Source of the DNA: ZC4RG20 sp963782445
GTDB taxonomy: Bacteria > Pseudomonadota > Gammaproteobacteria > Steroidobacterales > Rariloculaceae
Reading direction: 5' to 3'
DNA length: 64,000 nucleotides
Assembly (NCBI GenBank): GCA_963782445.1
Contig: CAWAJM010000001.1
Location: 2,604,001-2,668,000, forward strand
Positions 51,751 to 60,869 of the stretch are shown here, piece after piece. The position numbers were made by a program, and so were the translations under genes. The notes below the pieces were generated by a model. That model searched no databases, was not told where the DNA came from, and worked only from the letters and a program-made list of their open reading frames with translations. Within the stretch, counting starts at the first letter, position 1; every line of letters starts with the position of its first letter.

Positions 51751-52554
51751 ATGATCGCAATCAACAGACGCAAGTGGTGGGCCAAGCGGCTGAGCCTCCT
51801 CGGGGTGCTCGGGATCGTCGCCTTTACCGTCGCCGCCTCCGAAGACAAACCGGACGGTATCCATGCCGTTTGGCCGTCCTCGGAATTTCATTTCGTGCGG
51901 CTGCACTACGACGACTCGCCTTACTGGGGCGGCGGTTACAGCTTCCGTGGCTTCCCGGGGCATTACATGGTCGATTACCCCGGCTCGGAAGATCACTTCG
52001 CGCATGCCGTGCCGCGGCTCACGCGCGTCAATGTCGATCCCGAGGAACGCCGCTTCCGCATCACGAACGACGCCATCTTCAACTACCCGTTTCTTTACGC
52101 CGTGGAAGTCGGCCATTGGTATTTGAACGACACGGAGGCGGCGCGGCTGCGCGAGTACCTGCTGCGGGGCGGCTTCCTCATGGTCGACGACTTTCATGGG
52201 CCGGAGGAATGGGCGGTCTTCATGCAGAGCATGACGCGCGTCTTTCCCCATCGCCCCGTCGTCGATATTCCGGAGAGCGATCCGGTCTTTCATACCGTCT
52301 ATGATCTCGACAAGAGCGTGCAGGTGCCCGGCATGCGCGCGCTTATGCTGGGCGTCACCTACGAGTACGGCGGCAAGGTGCCGCAGTGGCGCGGGATCTA
52401 CGACGACCACGGCCGGCTCATGGTCCTCATCGATCACAACATGGATCTCGGCGATTCGTGGGAGCTCGCCAACGACCCACGCTACCCCGAGCACTACTCG
52501 ATTCTCGGCTTTCGCTTTGCCTCCAACTACGTCATCTACTGCATGACCCATTGA
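51751..52554 (+). CDS. DUF4159-type secreted protein
   Basis: A 267-residue protein with an N-terminal signal or membrane anchor (RLSLLGVLGIVAFTVAASE). The remainder matches DUF4159, which resembles a glutamine-amidotransferase-like alpha/beta fold: LYAVEVGHWYLNDTEAARLREYLLRGGFLMVDDFHG is characteristic. DUF4159 proteins often sit in MoxR-type gene clusters, but none of these genes are present here. The ATG at 51751 follows GCGCAGGG. The function is unknown. Confidence 0.82.
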   Translation: MIAINRRKWWAKRLSLLGVLGIVAFTVAASEDKPDGIHAVWPSSEFHFVRLHYDDSPYWGGGYSFRGFPGHYMVDYPGSEDHFAHAVPRLTRVNVDPEERRFRITNDAIFNYPFLYAVEVGHWYLNDTEAARLREYLLRGGFLMVDDFHGPEEWAVFMQSMTRVFPHRPVVDIPESDPVFHTVYDLDKSVQVPGMRALMLGVTYEYGGKVPQWRGIYDDHGRLMVLIDHNMDLGDSWELANDPRYPEHYSILGFRFASNYVIYCMTH

Positions 52555-52719
52555 ACGAAGAACATCCCGCACCGCCGGCGCCCGAGAGTTCGGTCGCCGG
52601 CCGCGGCCTCCCAGCCGCCGAAACCGGCTCTCCCTCCCCGTGCAACACCGGCGTATGATGTCGGCCGATACGGCGCGCTGGCTCGATTGACGCGTCGCGG
52701 GTCAAGCGAAGTCGTCGGA

Positions 52720-53535
52720 ATGCGCAGGATATCGAAGTCGACTTTGGGCGCGGTCGTATTGGCGCTGCTGCTCGCCACGCAGGTCGCGGCCGCCAAAGTC
52801 AGAACCGAACGGGGCGTCTATGACGTTGAGGTTCGGAAGGTCAAGGTGGGCGTGCGGCATCTGCGCATCACCTACGTCAAGCCCGTTACGCCGCGCCATC
52901 CGCAATACTTCATCGTGTTTACGACCGGCGACGGTGGCTGGCACGGGGTCAGCAACGAGGTGATGGAGCACCTCGCTGCCCAGGGTTACTCGATAGCGGG
53001 CCTCAGCGCACCCGATGTATTGCGACCTCTGAAGCGGGCTAGGCGAAAAATGACCGCCGCGCAGGCGGAAGAGCTACTCGGCGCCGCGTTCGCACAGTTC
53101 AGGAAGGAGCTCTCAATCGCCCCCTCGGCGCGCCTGATCGTCGTCGGGTTCTCACGCGGCGCGACGTTCGTGGCGTTCACGGCCATCCACCCGAAGCTCC
53201 AGCATGAGCTTGCCGGCGCCATCGCTATCGGCTTGACGCGCCGGGCCGATTATCTCGGCTCGATCACGCCGGCCGCTGCCGACATTCAGTTGGACAAGAA
53301 GCGCCGCGTGCTCATCTACCCGGCGCTCAAGCTGTTCGCGCACGTTCGGGTCGCGGTTATTCAGTCGACCGGCGACCGCTATGTCAGCGCGGCCGAATCG
53401 CGCGAATTGCTAGGCCCGGATACGGCGTTGCGACGGCTCTATACCGTCGACGCGAGGAACCACCGTTTTGGCGGCAACCGCGAGCAGTTGATCGTAGACC
53501 TCGACTCGGCGCTTCGCTGGATCGAGCAGCCCTAG
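52720..53535 (+). CDS. VirJ/AcvB-like alpha/beta hydrolase
   Basis: A 271-residue exported protein with a signal peptide (LGAVVLALLLATQVAAA). The TTGDGGWHG motif, the helix WHGVSNEVMEHLAAQGYSIAGLSAPDVL and the nucleophile elbow VVGFSRGATF (Ser in GFSRG) are those of the VirJ/AcvB group. AcvB-type proteins hydrolyse lysyl-phosphatidylglycerol in some bacteria; whether this protein does is unknown. The ATG at 52720 is chosen over a TTG at 52687 because it precedes the signal peptide. Confidence 0.75.
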   Translation: MRRISKSTLGAVVLALLLATQVAAAKVRTERGVYDVEVRKVKVGVRHLRITYVKPVTPRHPQYFIVFTTGDGGWHGVSNEVMEHLAAQGYSIAGLSAPDVLRPLKRARRKMTAAQAEELLGAAFAQFRKELSIAPSARLIVVGFSRGATFVAFTAIHPKLQHELAGAIAIGLTRRADYLGSITPAAADIQLDKKRRVLIYPALKLFAHVRVAVIQSTGDRYVSAAESRELLGPDTALRRLYTVDARNHRFGGNREQLIVDLDSALRWIEQP

Positions 53536-53642
53536 AAGACGTTGTCGAAGGGTCCGCCGAGCGGCCCGCCCTGGGCGTCGGTGACGATGAAACGGGCATT
53601 GCCGACGCCGGCGGCGGCTGGCTCGGCGGCGGCCACGTCCGG

Positions 53643-54650
53643 CTACTCGGCAAACGCTGGAATCACGTCGCGTCCGATCAGCTCCGCCGTCCGCATCGCT
53701 TCAGCGAAAGTCATGCTTCCGAAAGCGACGTTGCAGGCAATGTAGTCCGCACCGATGGATTCGACGCTGTCCGCGATGAAATCCCGGAAACCCGCCGCCG
53801 TCCCCACGAACGCCGCACCGGCTTCGATCATGGGACCGACTTCCGGCGGCAATCCCAGGGGAAATTCCATACCGTTCCGATCCCAAAGCAGCCGCATGTG
53901 TCCGAGCCAGGACGCGTAGGCGCGCTCTGCGGCGCTTAGAGCCTGCCCCTCAGTCTCGGCCAACACCACGTGCCGCATGACGCCCATCAAAGGCAAGTCC
54001 TTTTCCGGCCGGCCGAAACTCGACCATTCGGACTTATAGCGAGCGATCACGGCACGTGCGCCTTCCGTCGGCAACAACGTCACCATATGTGCGCTCTCGA
54101 AGGCCGCCCAATGGGTGGACTCCGGGGAGACGACCCCGTACCACAACGGCGGATATGGCTTCTGGGCGGGGCTCAGCACCATCGGAACCTTGTCGAAGCT
54201 GTAGAATTCGCCGTCGAAGCTCAGTTCGTCTACCGTGAGTCCCCGCTTGAGCACCTGCAACGCTTCCGGAAACTGGCGCGGGCCCGCTGCGGCATCGACG
54301 CCGTAGAAGCCGACTTCTATAGGTGATACGCCGCGGCCGACGCCGAGCTCGAAGCGCCCGCCGCTCAACTGATCCAACATGCAGATCTCTTCGATCAAGC
54401 GAACCGGATGGTAGAGCGGCAACGAGTACACGAGCGGCCCGAATCTCAGCCTTTTCGTGCGCTGCGCCACGGCCGCTAGAAAGATGCCGGGCGACGGCGC
54501 AAGCCCCAACGGCGTACCGTGATGTTCGGCGATTTGGTAAGCATAGAAGCCGAGGCGGTCATACGCCTCGATGAGACGCAGCCGTTCGTCGAACTGCTGC
54601 CCGACCGGGACCCCGCCCTGGTCCATGTGATCGAAAACACCAAACTTCAT
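53643..54650 (-). CDS. LLM-class flavin-dependent oxidoreductase
   Basis: A 335-residue luciferase-like flavoprotein. Motifs include FGVFDHMDQGGVPVGQQFDERLRLIEAYDRLGFYAYQIAEHHG, LSGGRFELGVGRGVSPIEVGFYG and ending VIPAF. Such enzymes use reduced FMN for oxygenation or sulfonate and aromatic oxidation. The ATG at 54650 follows GGGGGGCG. In the same frame just past the stop a short frame (53536-53642) reads ARFIVTDAQGGPLGGPFD, probably chance. The substrate is unknown. Confidence 0.88.
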   Translation of the reverse strand: MKFGVFDHMDQGGVPVGQQFDERLRLIEAYDRLGFYAYQIAEHHGTPLGLAPSPGIFLAAVAQRTKRLRFGPLVYSLPLYHPVRLIEEICMLDQLSGGRFELGVGRGVSPIEVGFYGVDAAAGPRQFPEALQVLKRGLTVDELSFDGEFYSFDKVPMVLSPAQKPYPPLWYGVVSPESTHWAAFESAHMVTLLPTEGARAVIARYKSEWSSFGRPEKDLPLMGVMRHVVLAETEGQALSAAERAYASWLGHMRLLWDRNGMEFPLGLPPEVGPMIEAGAAFVGTAAGFRDFIADSVESIGADYIACNVAFGSMTFAEAMRTAELIGRDVIPAFAE

Positions 54651-54986
54651 CTCGCGCCCCCCATCGACGCCTGCCCTCTGGCACATGTTGATCGCGTCGC
54701 CGATACGATACTGCCCGCTGCGCCAACCGAAAATCAATCGGTACGGCCTGCCGGACTCGGCCGTTCCTCGTCACCGACCGCGCCGCTCGCGGCCCCGGGG
54801 CCCTTGGCGCCGGGGACGGCCGTCGTCGGCCGCGGAATGCTCGCCGCGCTCGCCAAAACCGCTATATGATGGAGCCCTTTCGAATTGGCGCCTCGAACCG
54901 CCCAGCTCATTCAGGAGCTCGATGTGCTCGTGAGTCTCAGGCTCATGCAGGAGCGGCTCGTGCGCCGAAGCAAAGGAAGGATGCGG

Positions 54987-56192
54987 ATGGATAGATCGCC
55001 TGTGCTCGTGGCCGCGGCAGCGTACGCTGTGCTGACCATGATGCCCCCGCTCCAAGCCGAGGCGCAGACGGCAGCGGTTCCGCGCATCGCGGCAGTGCCG
55101 CAGAGCCGCTGGAGCGATGCACTGCGCGCCGCCGCAGCGGTTGTCGCACCGCTCGGCATGACGAATCTCGTTGCGGTCTACGCGAACTATCCCGAGCTCG
55201 CAGAGGTCCTGCTGCCGCATCTGCACTACGTCTTCGCGGCCTCTACGCTGCCGCCCCGGCATCGGGCCCTGCTTGGTCTGCGCGCGGCGTGGCTCACGCG
55301 CTCGGATTACCTCTGGGCGCACTGGGCCGCCGCGGCGCGGCGAGCCGGTTTCACCGACACCGAGCTCGTACGCGTCGCGAAGGGGCCCGACGCGGCAGGC
55401 TGGAAGCCGTTCGAAGCGGCATTGCTGCAGTCCGCGGACGAGTTAATCGTGGATTCGTTCATCTCCGACGCGACGTGGGCCGCGCTGTCGAAGCGCTACG
55501 ACGTGAGCCAGCTCATCGACGTCATCGATACGGTCGGCGCAACGACGTTGCACGCCGGCGCCGCCAAATCGCTGGCCGTCGCGCTCGAATCGAGCGCAAC
55601 CGATCACCTGCCGCGCGGCGTACCCTATGCGCCGGCCGCGAAACGGACGAACGTGCGCCTCATCGGCGCCAAGCCGCGGATCCCGCCCGTCCCGCCGAAA
55701 GACGGCAGCCGTATCACCGCCAACGTCTTCAATACCTTCGTCCGCAACCCCCGGGCCGATCGCGTGCGCGGCGCGGTCAACGCGCACGTGAACAGCCATA
55801 CGGCGCTCACGGCGCGGCAGCGCGACCTGCTGATTACGCGAATGGCAGTATTGTGCCGCGGCGAATACGAGTACGCCGCGCACCTGCGCACCGGACGCCG
55901 CGCGGGCATGGACGATGCCGACGTCGCGCACGTCCTCGCCGGGCCGGACAAGGCCGAGGGCGCCAACCCGGTGGACATCGCGCTGCTGCGCGCCGCCGAC
56001 GAGCTGTATCGCGATTCGGCCGTGTCGGCGGCGACCTGGAAGGCGCTCGCGGCGACGTTCGACATGCGCCAGATGCTCGACGTGCTCGTCACCGTGGGCG
56101 CCTATCGCTCAGGCGGCATGCTCATCAACAGCGCGGGCGTACAGCTCGACGCGAGCATGGCAGACTATCGGTTTCCCGCGTCCTTACGCTGA
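54987..56192 (+). CDS. Exported protein with two carboxymuconolactone decarboxylase domains
   Basis: A 401-residue protein with a signal peptide (VLVAAAAYAVLTMMPPLQAEA). Two all-helical CMD/AhpD-like domains follow, about 70-190 (LPPRHRALLGLRAAWLTRSDYLWAHWAAAARRAGF) and about 240-370 (LTARQRDLLITRMAVLCRGEYEYAAHLRTGRRAGM). A CxxC pair typical of AhpD is absent, so it may be a decarboxylase or non-catalytic type. Export is unusual for the family. The ATG at 54987 is preferred because AAGGAAGG is about 7 bases before it; an ATG lies at 54981 too. Confidence 0.78.
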   Translation: MDRSPVLVAAAAYAVLTMMPPLQAEAQTAAVPRIAAVPQSRWSDALRAAAAVVAPLGMTNLVAVYANYPELAEVLLPHLHYVFAASTLPPRHRALLGLRAAWLTRSDYLWAHWAAAARRAGFTDTELVRVAKGPDAAGWKPFEAALLQSADELIVDSFISDATWAALSKRYDVSQLIDVIDTVGATTLHAGAAKSLAVALESSATDHLPRGVPYAPAAKRTNVRLIGAKPRIPPVPPKDGSRITANVFNTFVRNPRADRVRGAVNAHVNSHTALTARQRDLLITRMAVLCRGEYEYAAHLRTGRRAGMDDADVAHVLAGPDKAEGANPVDIALLRAADELYRDSAVSAATWKALAATFDMRQMLDVLVTVGAYRSGGMLINSAGVQLDASMADYRFPASLR

Positions 56193-56353
56193 GGGAACGC
56201 AGTGAGAGCGTGTGCGCGTCAATCGGATTCCGTCTCGGACCGTATCGCCGCGCATTTGACGCTCCGGCGGCGGAACATACCACTCGAGGGCACCGTCGGG
56301 CGCCGCTCAGAAGACCTCCCATCCCTGCGCAAGCACCCGCGGCGCGCGGAGTC

Positions 56354-57019
56354 TTATCCCAGGTAAGCCGGCCCGAGCTTCTGCAGATCCTCGAGGTCCC
56401 GCATTCTCACGGTCGTCGAAACACGGTCGTCCTTGATCTTGACCTTGTCCGCCGGCACGATGCGCGGCTCGGCGTGGACGAGCGAAGCCGGGTCTCTGTC
56501 GACCACGTAGTCCATGATCTTGCCGGTGCGGACGTTGATGAGCATGTCCGTGATGAGCCGCGAGCGACCGTCCGCGAAAAACAGCGGCTTGCCGATGAGT
56601 CCCGCGACCAGCCGATCGGCCGCCTGGCCCGGCGACAGCTCGAGTTCCCGCGGGCCCCGCGCCGCCGCCGGGTGCTCAACGACGACATGCAAAGCATGAT
56701 CGCCGCCCGCTGGCTGCATATGCACATTGCGGAACGGCACATAAATATTTCGAACGCCGTACAAGCTCATCGGGTAAGCGGAATCGAACAGAACGTACTG
56801 CACCTTCCTATGGTCGGGCGTCAGCACGAGGTTCACGACGTCCCCGATGGTGTTGGAGCGGTAGCCGACATAGCCGCCGAGTATGCGGTGCGCGTCCACG
56901 ATCTGCTGGGGCTGCGGAGAAGGCTGCAACTGCAGGCTCGTCGTGGCCGCGGCCGTGAGCGGCAGCGCGCAGAGCACGACGAAGGCCGTTCTCGTTTGAG
57001 ACATCTTTGGCGTATACAT
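56354..57019 (-). CDS. Exported protein with two PRC-barrel-like domains
   Basis: A 221-residue protein with a signal peptide (TRTAFVVLCALPLTAAA). The mature part has two PRC-barrel-like units: IVDAHRILGGYVGYRSNTIGDVVNLVLTPDHRKVQYVLFD and LVAGLIGKPLFFADGRSRLITDMLINVRTGKIMDYVVDRD. PRC-barrel domains bind proteins or small ligands. The ATG at 57019 is preceded by GGAGGG. It is divergent from a small plus-strand gene. The function is unknown. Confidence 0.75.
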   Translation of the reverse strand: MYTPKMSQTRTAFVVLCALPLTAAATTSLQLQPSPQPQQIVDAHRILGGYVGYRSNTIGDVVNLVLTPDHRKVQYVLFDSAYPMSLYGVRNIYVPFRNVHMQPAGGDHALHVVVEHPAAARGPRELELSPGQAADRLVAGLIGKPLFFADGRSRLITDMLINVRTGKIMDYVVDRDPASLVHAEPRIVPADKVKIKDDRVSTTVRMRDLEDLQKLGPAYLG

Positions 57020-57229
57020 AGTTCCCTCCATCTTGAATCTCTCTGAGCCATCCGCTCGATGGGATGGGTCTCGATACGGGAGAAAATGCATATGCCATGC
57101 CAAGCGCCGCTGCGCGGGCCTCGACGCATTCAAACACGGTCCGGACGCAGCGTTTAGTCAAGTCGGGGGAACGCAATCGTCGAACCGAACGTGTTAGGCC
57201 TCGAGCACTCACGAAACGGAGGCGAGTTC

Positions 57230-57493
57230 ATGGATGGCGTGCTGACGATTCTCGAGAACAGTCCCGGGCTCACCGAGCAAGAGATGCTGGAAATACTCAA
57301 TCTCGGGTGGCTTTTCAGGCACGCACCACCGTCGATTCGGGAACGCGCCATGAGGAGAATTCGCCCGCTCTTCAAACCGCGCCGCGTCGACGGCCGCCTC
57401 TACATGGCAAGGGTCCGCGAGATCGGCGTTGAGCTACAGAAAGCGTTGGAGGAACGGGTGAAGACGAAGGTGGCGGCGGTGGAAACGCACTGA
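57230..57493 (+). CDS. Small helical protein of unknown function
   Basis: An 87-residue protein, mostly alpha-helical by pattern (MDGVLTILENSPGLTEQEMLEILNLGWLFRHAPPSIRERAMRRI). Lys/Arg-rich segments follow. GGAGGCGAGTTC precedes the ATG at 57230. No domain is recognised; it is followed by a strong hairpin. Confidence 0.5.
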   Translation: MDGVLTILENSPGLTEQEMLEILNLGWLFRHAPPSIRERAMRRIRPLFKPRRVDGRLYMARVREIGVELQKALEERVKTKVAAVETH

Positions 57494-57542
57494 CGCACCT
57501 TTCGGCCTCGAAAACGAACGCGCATATCCCGGTCAACGGCAA

Positions 57543-57585
57543 CGCACCCGACCCCGCGCCGCGCGGTCGGGTGCGGACCTCTCTT
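57543..57585. terminator. Bidirectional terminator
   Basis: A perfect 11-bp stem CGCACCCGACC (57543-57553) with GGTCGGGTGCG (57565-57575) lies between the convergent genes ending at 57493 and 57588. The tail on the plus strand is CTCTCTT. Confidence 0.6.
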
Positions 57586-57587
57586 GC

Positions 57588-58550
57588 TCAGAAATCGACG
57601 ACGGCCGTGCCCCCATCCGAGACGCCGACCGCACCAAAAGCGTCGACGGCCGTCCCGTTCACTTGCGTCGGGGCGACGAATGCAATGGCCTCGTCGCTCC
57701 CGACGAGATCGTCCCCGGCCTGACAAGTGAAGGCCACGACGTAGTCGCCCGGAGACAAAATGACCGAGTAAGTGTAGTTGCTGTTCGCATCCAGAGTCAG
57801 GCTTGCGGTTGCCACCGGGTTCGGGCCGGAGCCGCCCATGTCGTCCGGCTGCTGAATCGAAGTGTCGAATGCGTCGTAGATGTAGACGGCGTTGCCGGCG
57901 CCGGTGCTTGTGTTGCCTGTGCAGCCCTGGGCGCTCAGCAACGATCCGCTCACGGTACCGTTCAGCGTGCCGTACTTCTGCATGTCGGTGATTCGCAGCG
58001 CCGGCTTGAGCAGATAGGCCTGCTGCCCGCCCGGCGACGTTTGCCCGCCCGGGGCGCTGAGACCCATGCGCATGTTCCAGTCGAGCAGAAAGCTCGACTG
58101 CTGGTCGGCCGTGACCGTGAAGGGACTCACGAGCCTCAGGCCCGTCTGGCCGCCGCTCGGCACGCCAATCTCGTACTGACCGCCGTTGGCGACAACATAG
58201 GAATCGAACACGCCGTCCAGCTTGGCGTTCACTTCGAGCTCAAGCCAGTCATAGGTGCCCGCCGGCACGGACTCGTCGTTCAGCAGCGGCTTGGAGTTAC
58301 CGTTCTGCAGCATCAACAGATCGATGTCGAGGGGCTTGGCGAAGGTCTTCTCGACCGTGTTGCCGCTGTGCGAATGTAGGCGAACGCCGGTTATCTCGAC
58401 CCAAACCTCCGACACGCCATCGACGGGAGCGTCCGAAAGGGCCAGCGTGAGCGAGCCGTTGGTGCCGCCGCCTCCGCCGCCCGAGCAGGCCGTCAACGCC
58501 CCGATAGCGACAGCGGCCGCGCACAACGTGATGCCGAGAGTCCGTTCCAT
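57588..58550 (-). CDS. DUF4382 lipoprotein
   Basis: A 320-residue exported protein with a lipobox (LTACSGGGGG), so it is probably anchored to the membrane. Residues about 30-165 match DUF4382 (SLTLALSDAPVDGVSEVWVEITGVRLHS, then FLLDWNMRMGLS), a beta-sandwich. The C-terminal half has a second sandwich-like domain (YDAFDTSIQ, SNYTYSVILSPGDYVVAFTCQAGD). The function is unknown. The ATG at 58550 gives a normal signal peptide. Confidence 0.8.
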   Translation of the reverse strand: MERTLGITLCAAAVAIGALTACSGGGGGGTNGSLTLALSDAPVDGVSEVWVEITGVRLHSHSGNTVEKTFAKPLDIDLLMLQNGNSKPLLNDESVPAGTYDWLELEVNAKLDGVFDSYVVANGGQYEIGVPSGGQTGLRLVSPFTVTADQQSSFLLDWNMRMGLSAPGGQTSPGGQQAYLLKPALRITDMQKYGTLNGTVSGSLLSAQGCTGNTSTGAGNAVYIYDAFDTSIQQPDDMGGSGPNPVATASLTLDANSNYTYSVILSPGDYVVAFTCQAGDDLVGSDEAIAFVAPTQVNGTAVDAFGAVGVSDGGTAVVDF

Positions 58551-58916
58551 GGATGCAAGCCCCCAATTAGAAATTCCACTGTGTGAGCACCGGCCGCAAA
58601 CCGAGATGCGACCTCATAGCCATACACGCGCCGGCCGCTGAACGGTTCGGTCGGCCGACATGCCTTGCTCTCATTTTGTGACTTGCGTCATACGGGAAGA
58701 GCCGGCGTTCACCGATCCGCCGTCCAAGGAGCCTGGATCAGTGACCGAGAGCCGGCGAGCCGGCGGGCGCCGCGCCTGCGGCGAGAGCGTTTGCGGTGGA
58801 ACGTCGGGATGTGCGACGTTCGAGGGATCCCCAGCGCTGCGGCCCTGGATCGGGATAGTCAAGCGCTCCGGAACGGCGTAAGCTCGATAGCGTTCCGACT
58901 CAACGAGGAGACGATC
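58551..58916. promoter_or_regulatory. Divergent intergenic region
   Basis: 366 bp between the DUF4382 gene and the second DUF6152 gene. No gene or clear operator was seen; promoters for both are expected here. Confidence 0.3.
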
Positions 58917-59291
58917 ATGCGCTCGCGATTCTCTTTGTTATTGGGCGGGGCTTTATTCATGCTTTCGCTGCAGGCCTTGGCGCACCACGGCTGGGCCGGG
59001 CAGGAAACCAAGCAAACCACGATCTCGGGCACGGTCAAAACGGCGTTGAGCCTCGCCGGTCCGCACGCCACGATGCAGATCGTCGACGACGAAGGCCAGG
59101 TCTGGGATCTCACGCTGGCGCCGCCGGCGCGCACGTCTCGGGCTGGACTGAAAGAAGGCGCGATCCCCGTCGGCGCAAGGGTCACGGTTGTCGGCAATCG
59201 CAATCTCGACAAAGCTCGTTTCGAGATGAAAACCGTGCGTGTGACGTACGCCGGCAAGCACTACGACGTGTATCCCGACCGAGTCTCGTAG
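58917..59291 (+). CDS. Short DUF6152-type secreted protein
   Basis: A 124-residue protein with a signal peptide (SRFSLLLGGALFMLSLQALA) and a mature start HHGWAG, the DUF6152 mark. The core (AGPHATMQIVDDEGQVWDLTLAPPART) is the small beta barrel. The ATG at 58917 has CGAGGAGACG upstream. It is the short counterpart of the first 110 residues of the DUF6152 protein at 1999-3006, and again sits next to a DUF6644-like gene. The function is unknown. Confidence 0.8.
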   Translation: MRSRFSLLLGGALFMLSLQALAHHGWAGQETKQTTISGTVKTALSLAGPHATMQIVDDEGQVWDLTLAPPARTSRAGLKEGAIPVGARVTVVGNRNLDKARFEMKTVRVTYAGKHYDVYPDRVS

Positions 59292-59338
59292 AGGGCGCCG
59301 GCCGCTCGCCGTTTTTCAGCGCGCGCCGGGGCGGAGAC

Positions 59339-59827
59339 GTGTACGACATTCTGGCGTGGCTCGAGGCCTCGGGACTGGGCCGCACCATTCGGGGCTCGGG
59401 CGTCTGGGCCTACGCGGTCATCAATCTGACGCATATCCTGGGCGTCGCAGCCTTGTTCGGCTCGATACTCGTGCTCGATCTGCGCCTGCTCGGGCTCTGG
59501 CGCGACCTCCCGCTCGGCGTGCTTGCACCGCCGACGGTGCGTCTCGCGGGCGCGGGTTTTGCAGTCGCGCTGCTGAGCGGGATCTGCATGCTCTCGACGA
59601 ACGCGACGGAGTATGCCGGCAACCCCTTCCTGATCATCAAATTTCCCGCCATCGCGCTCGGACTGGCGAACGTGGCCGTTTTGCGCCACATGCCCGAATG
59701 GAATGCAATCAGGCGGGGCCAAGCGCTGCGGACTGCGTCGCGCCGCCGGCTGGCCGCCGCGGGCGGCTTGTCGCTCGTCTGCTGGCTTACGGCGTTGACG
59801 GCCGGGCGAATGATCGCGTATTGGTAG
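59339..59827 (+). CDS. Small four-helix membrane protein (DUF6644-like)
   Basis: A 162-residue membrane protein with four hydrophobic segments and the LVLDLRLLGL turn after the first. It is a paralogue of the genes at 6303-6860 and 6870-7541. It starts with GTG at 59339 and follows the DUF6152 gene by 47 bp on the same strand, so the two probably form an operon. The function is unknown. Confidence 0.75.
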   Translation: MYDILAWLEASGLGRTIRGSGVWAYAVINLTHILGVAALFGSILVLDLRLLGLWRDLPLGVLAPPTVRLAGAGFAVALLSGICMLSTNATEYAGNPFLIIKFPAIALGLANVAVLRHMPEWNAIRRGQALRTASRRRLAAAGGLSLVCWLTALTAGRMIAYW

Positions 59828-59951
59828 ATGCCCGTGCGGCTTGACGCAGCGAAACACCCTCTCCCAAACTCTTACCTGCCATGCCCGGATCCGAGAACTT
59901 CCGGGAATGCGTCCATCGTCCGTCCGCCGTCGTTCAAGGGAAGGGAGATTC

Positions 59952-60869
59952 ATGTTTCAACGATGTCATGTTCTCGCGCGCGGCGTTGCCGTCATCGCTT
60001 TTCTTGGGCCGCTCGGCTTTGCCGCCGGGCCTGCCGCAGCGGCTCAATGCGACCGGACCTGCATGAGTGGGATGATCAGCCGATATGTCGATGCGCTGCT
60101 GGCGCATGATCCTTCGAAGCTGCCGCTGGCGGCCAATGTCCGCTTCACGGAAGACGCCAAAGAACTGAAGCTCGGCGACGGCTTGTGGAAAGAGACGTTG
60201 ACGAAGGGGACTTTCCGCCAAGACTACCTCGACACGGCGAAGCAAGTCGCGGCGTCTCACATACAATTGCTCGAAGGCAAAGACCAGATTCTCCTGTCGG
60301 TCCTCCTACATTTGAATGACTCGAAGATCGCCGGCATCGAGACGCTGGTCCAGCGCGTCACGCCGGACTCGCGCTTTCAGCCCACCGAGCTCGGCAAGCC
60401 GATCCGCGGCATGAACGACCCGGTCCCGACGGGCGCGAAGGAGTCACGCGCCGCCATGATCAAGACTGCCCTCACGTACACAGAGGGCCTGCGGATCGGC
60501 AACTTTACGGACGCAAAAACACCCTTCGCGCCCGAAGCCTATCGCGTCGAGAACGGCGTCATCACGGCCGGCAAGGGTTGCGGGCGCCCCGATTGCGGCA
60601 TGTACGCTCAGACGATCATGCTGCACCCGAACGTAACGCCCAGCATCGCGGCCGTGGATGAGCAAAACGGCGTCGTCGTGTTGTGGATGAATTTCGGCTT
60701 CACGAATTCGTACGGTCCCGGAAATTCGCTGGTGACATTCGAAGCGTTCAAGGTGTGGGGCGCACAAATTCACGTCATTAACGCCTTCTTTCGCATCCTG
60801 CCGCTCGCGACATCGCGGAACTGGCCGTCCGCCGATCCCGCTCCGGGAACGGCAGGATGGGCGCGGTAA
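59952..60869 (+). CDS. Exported SnoaL/NTF2-like protein
   Basis: A 305-residue protein with a signal peptide (VAVIAFLGPLGFAAGPAAAA). The mature start, DRTCMSGMISRYVDALLAHDPSKLPLAANVRFTEDAKELKLGDGLW, is the opening of a SnoaL-like/NTF2 cone fold. A Cys pair follows (GRPDCGMY). The later part is a separate beta-rich region. GGGAGATTC is the ribosome site; ATG at 59952. It follows the DUF6644-like gene by 124 bp. Its role, perhaps dehydratase or ligand binding, is not known. Confidence 0.7.
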   Translation: MFQRCHVLARGVAVIAFLGPLGFAAGPAAAAQCDRTCMSGMISRYVDALLAHDPSKLPLAANVRFTEDAKELKLGDGLWKETLTKGTFRQDYLDTAKQVAASHIQLLEGKDQILLSVLLHLNDSKIAGIETLVQRVTPDSRFQPTELGKPIRGMNDPVPTGAKESRAAMIKTALTYTEGLRIGNFTDAKTPFAPEAYRVENGVITAGKGCGRPDCGMYAQTIMLHPNVTPSIAAVDEQNGVVVLWMNFGFTNSYGPGNSLVTFEAFKVWGAQIHVINAFFRILPLATSRNWPSADPAPGTAGWAR

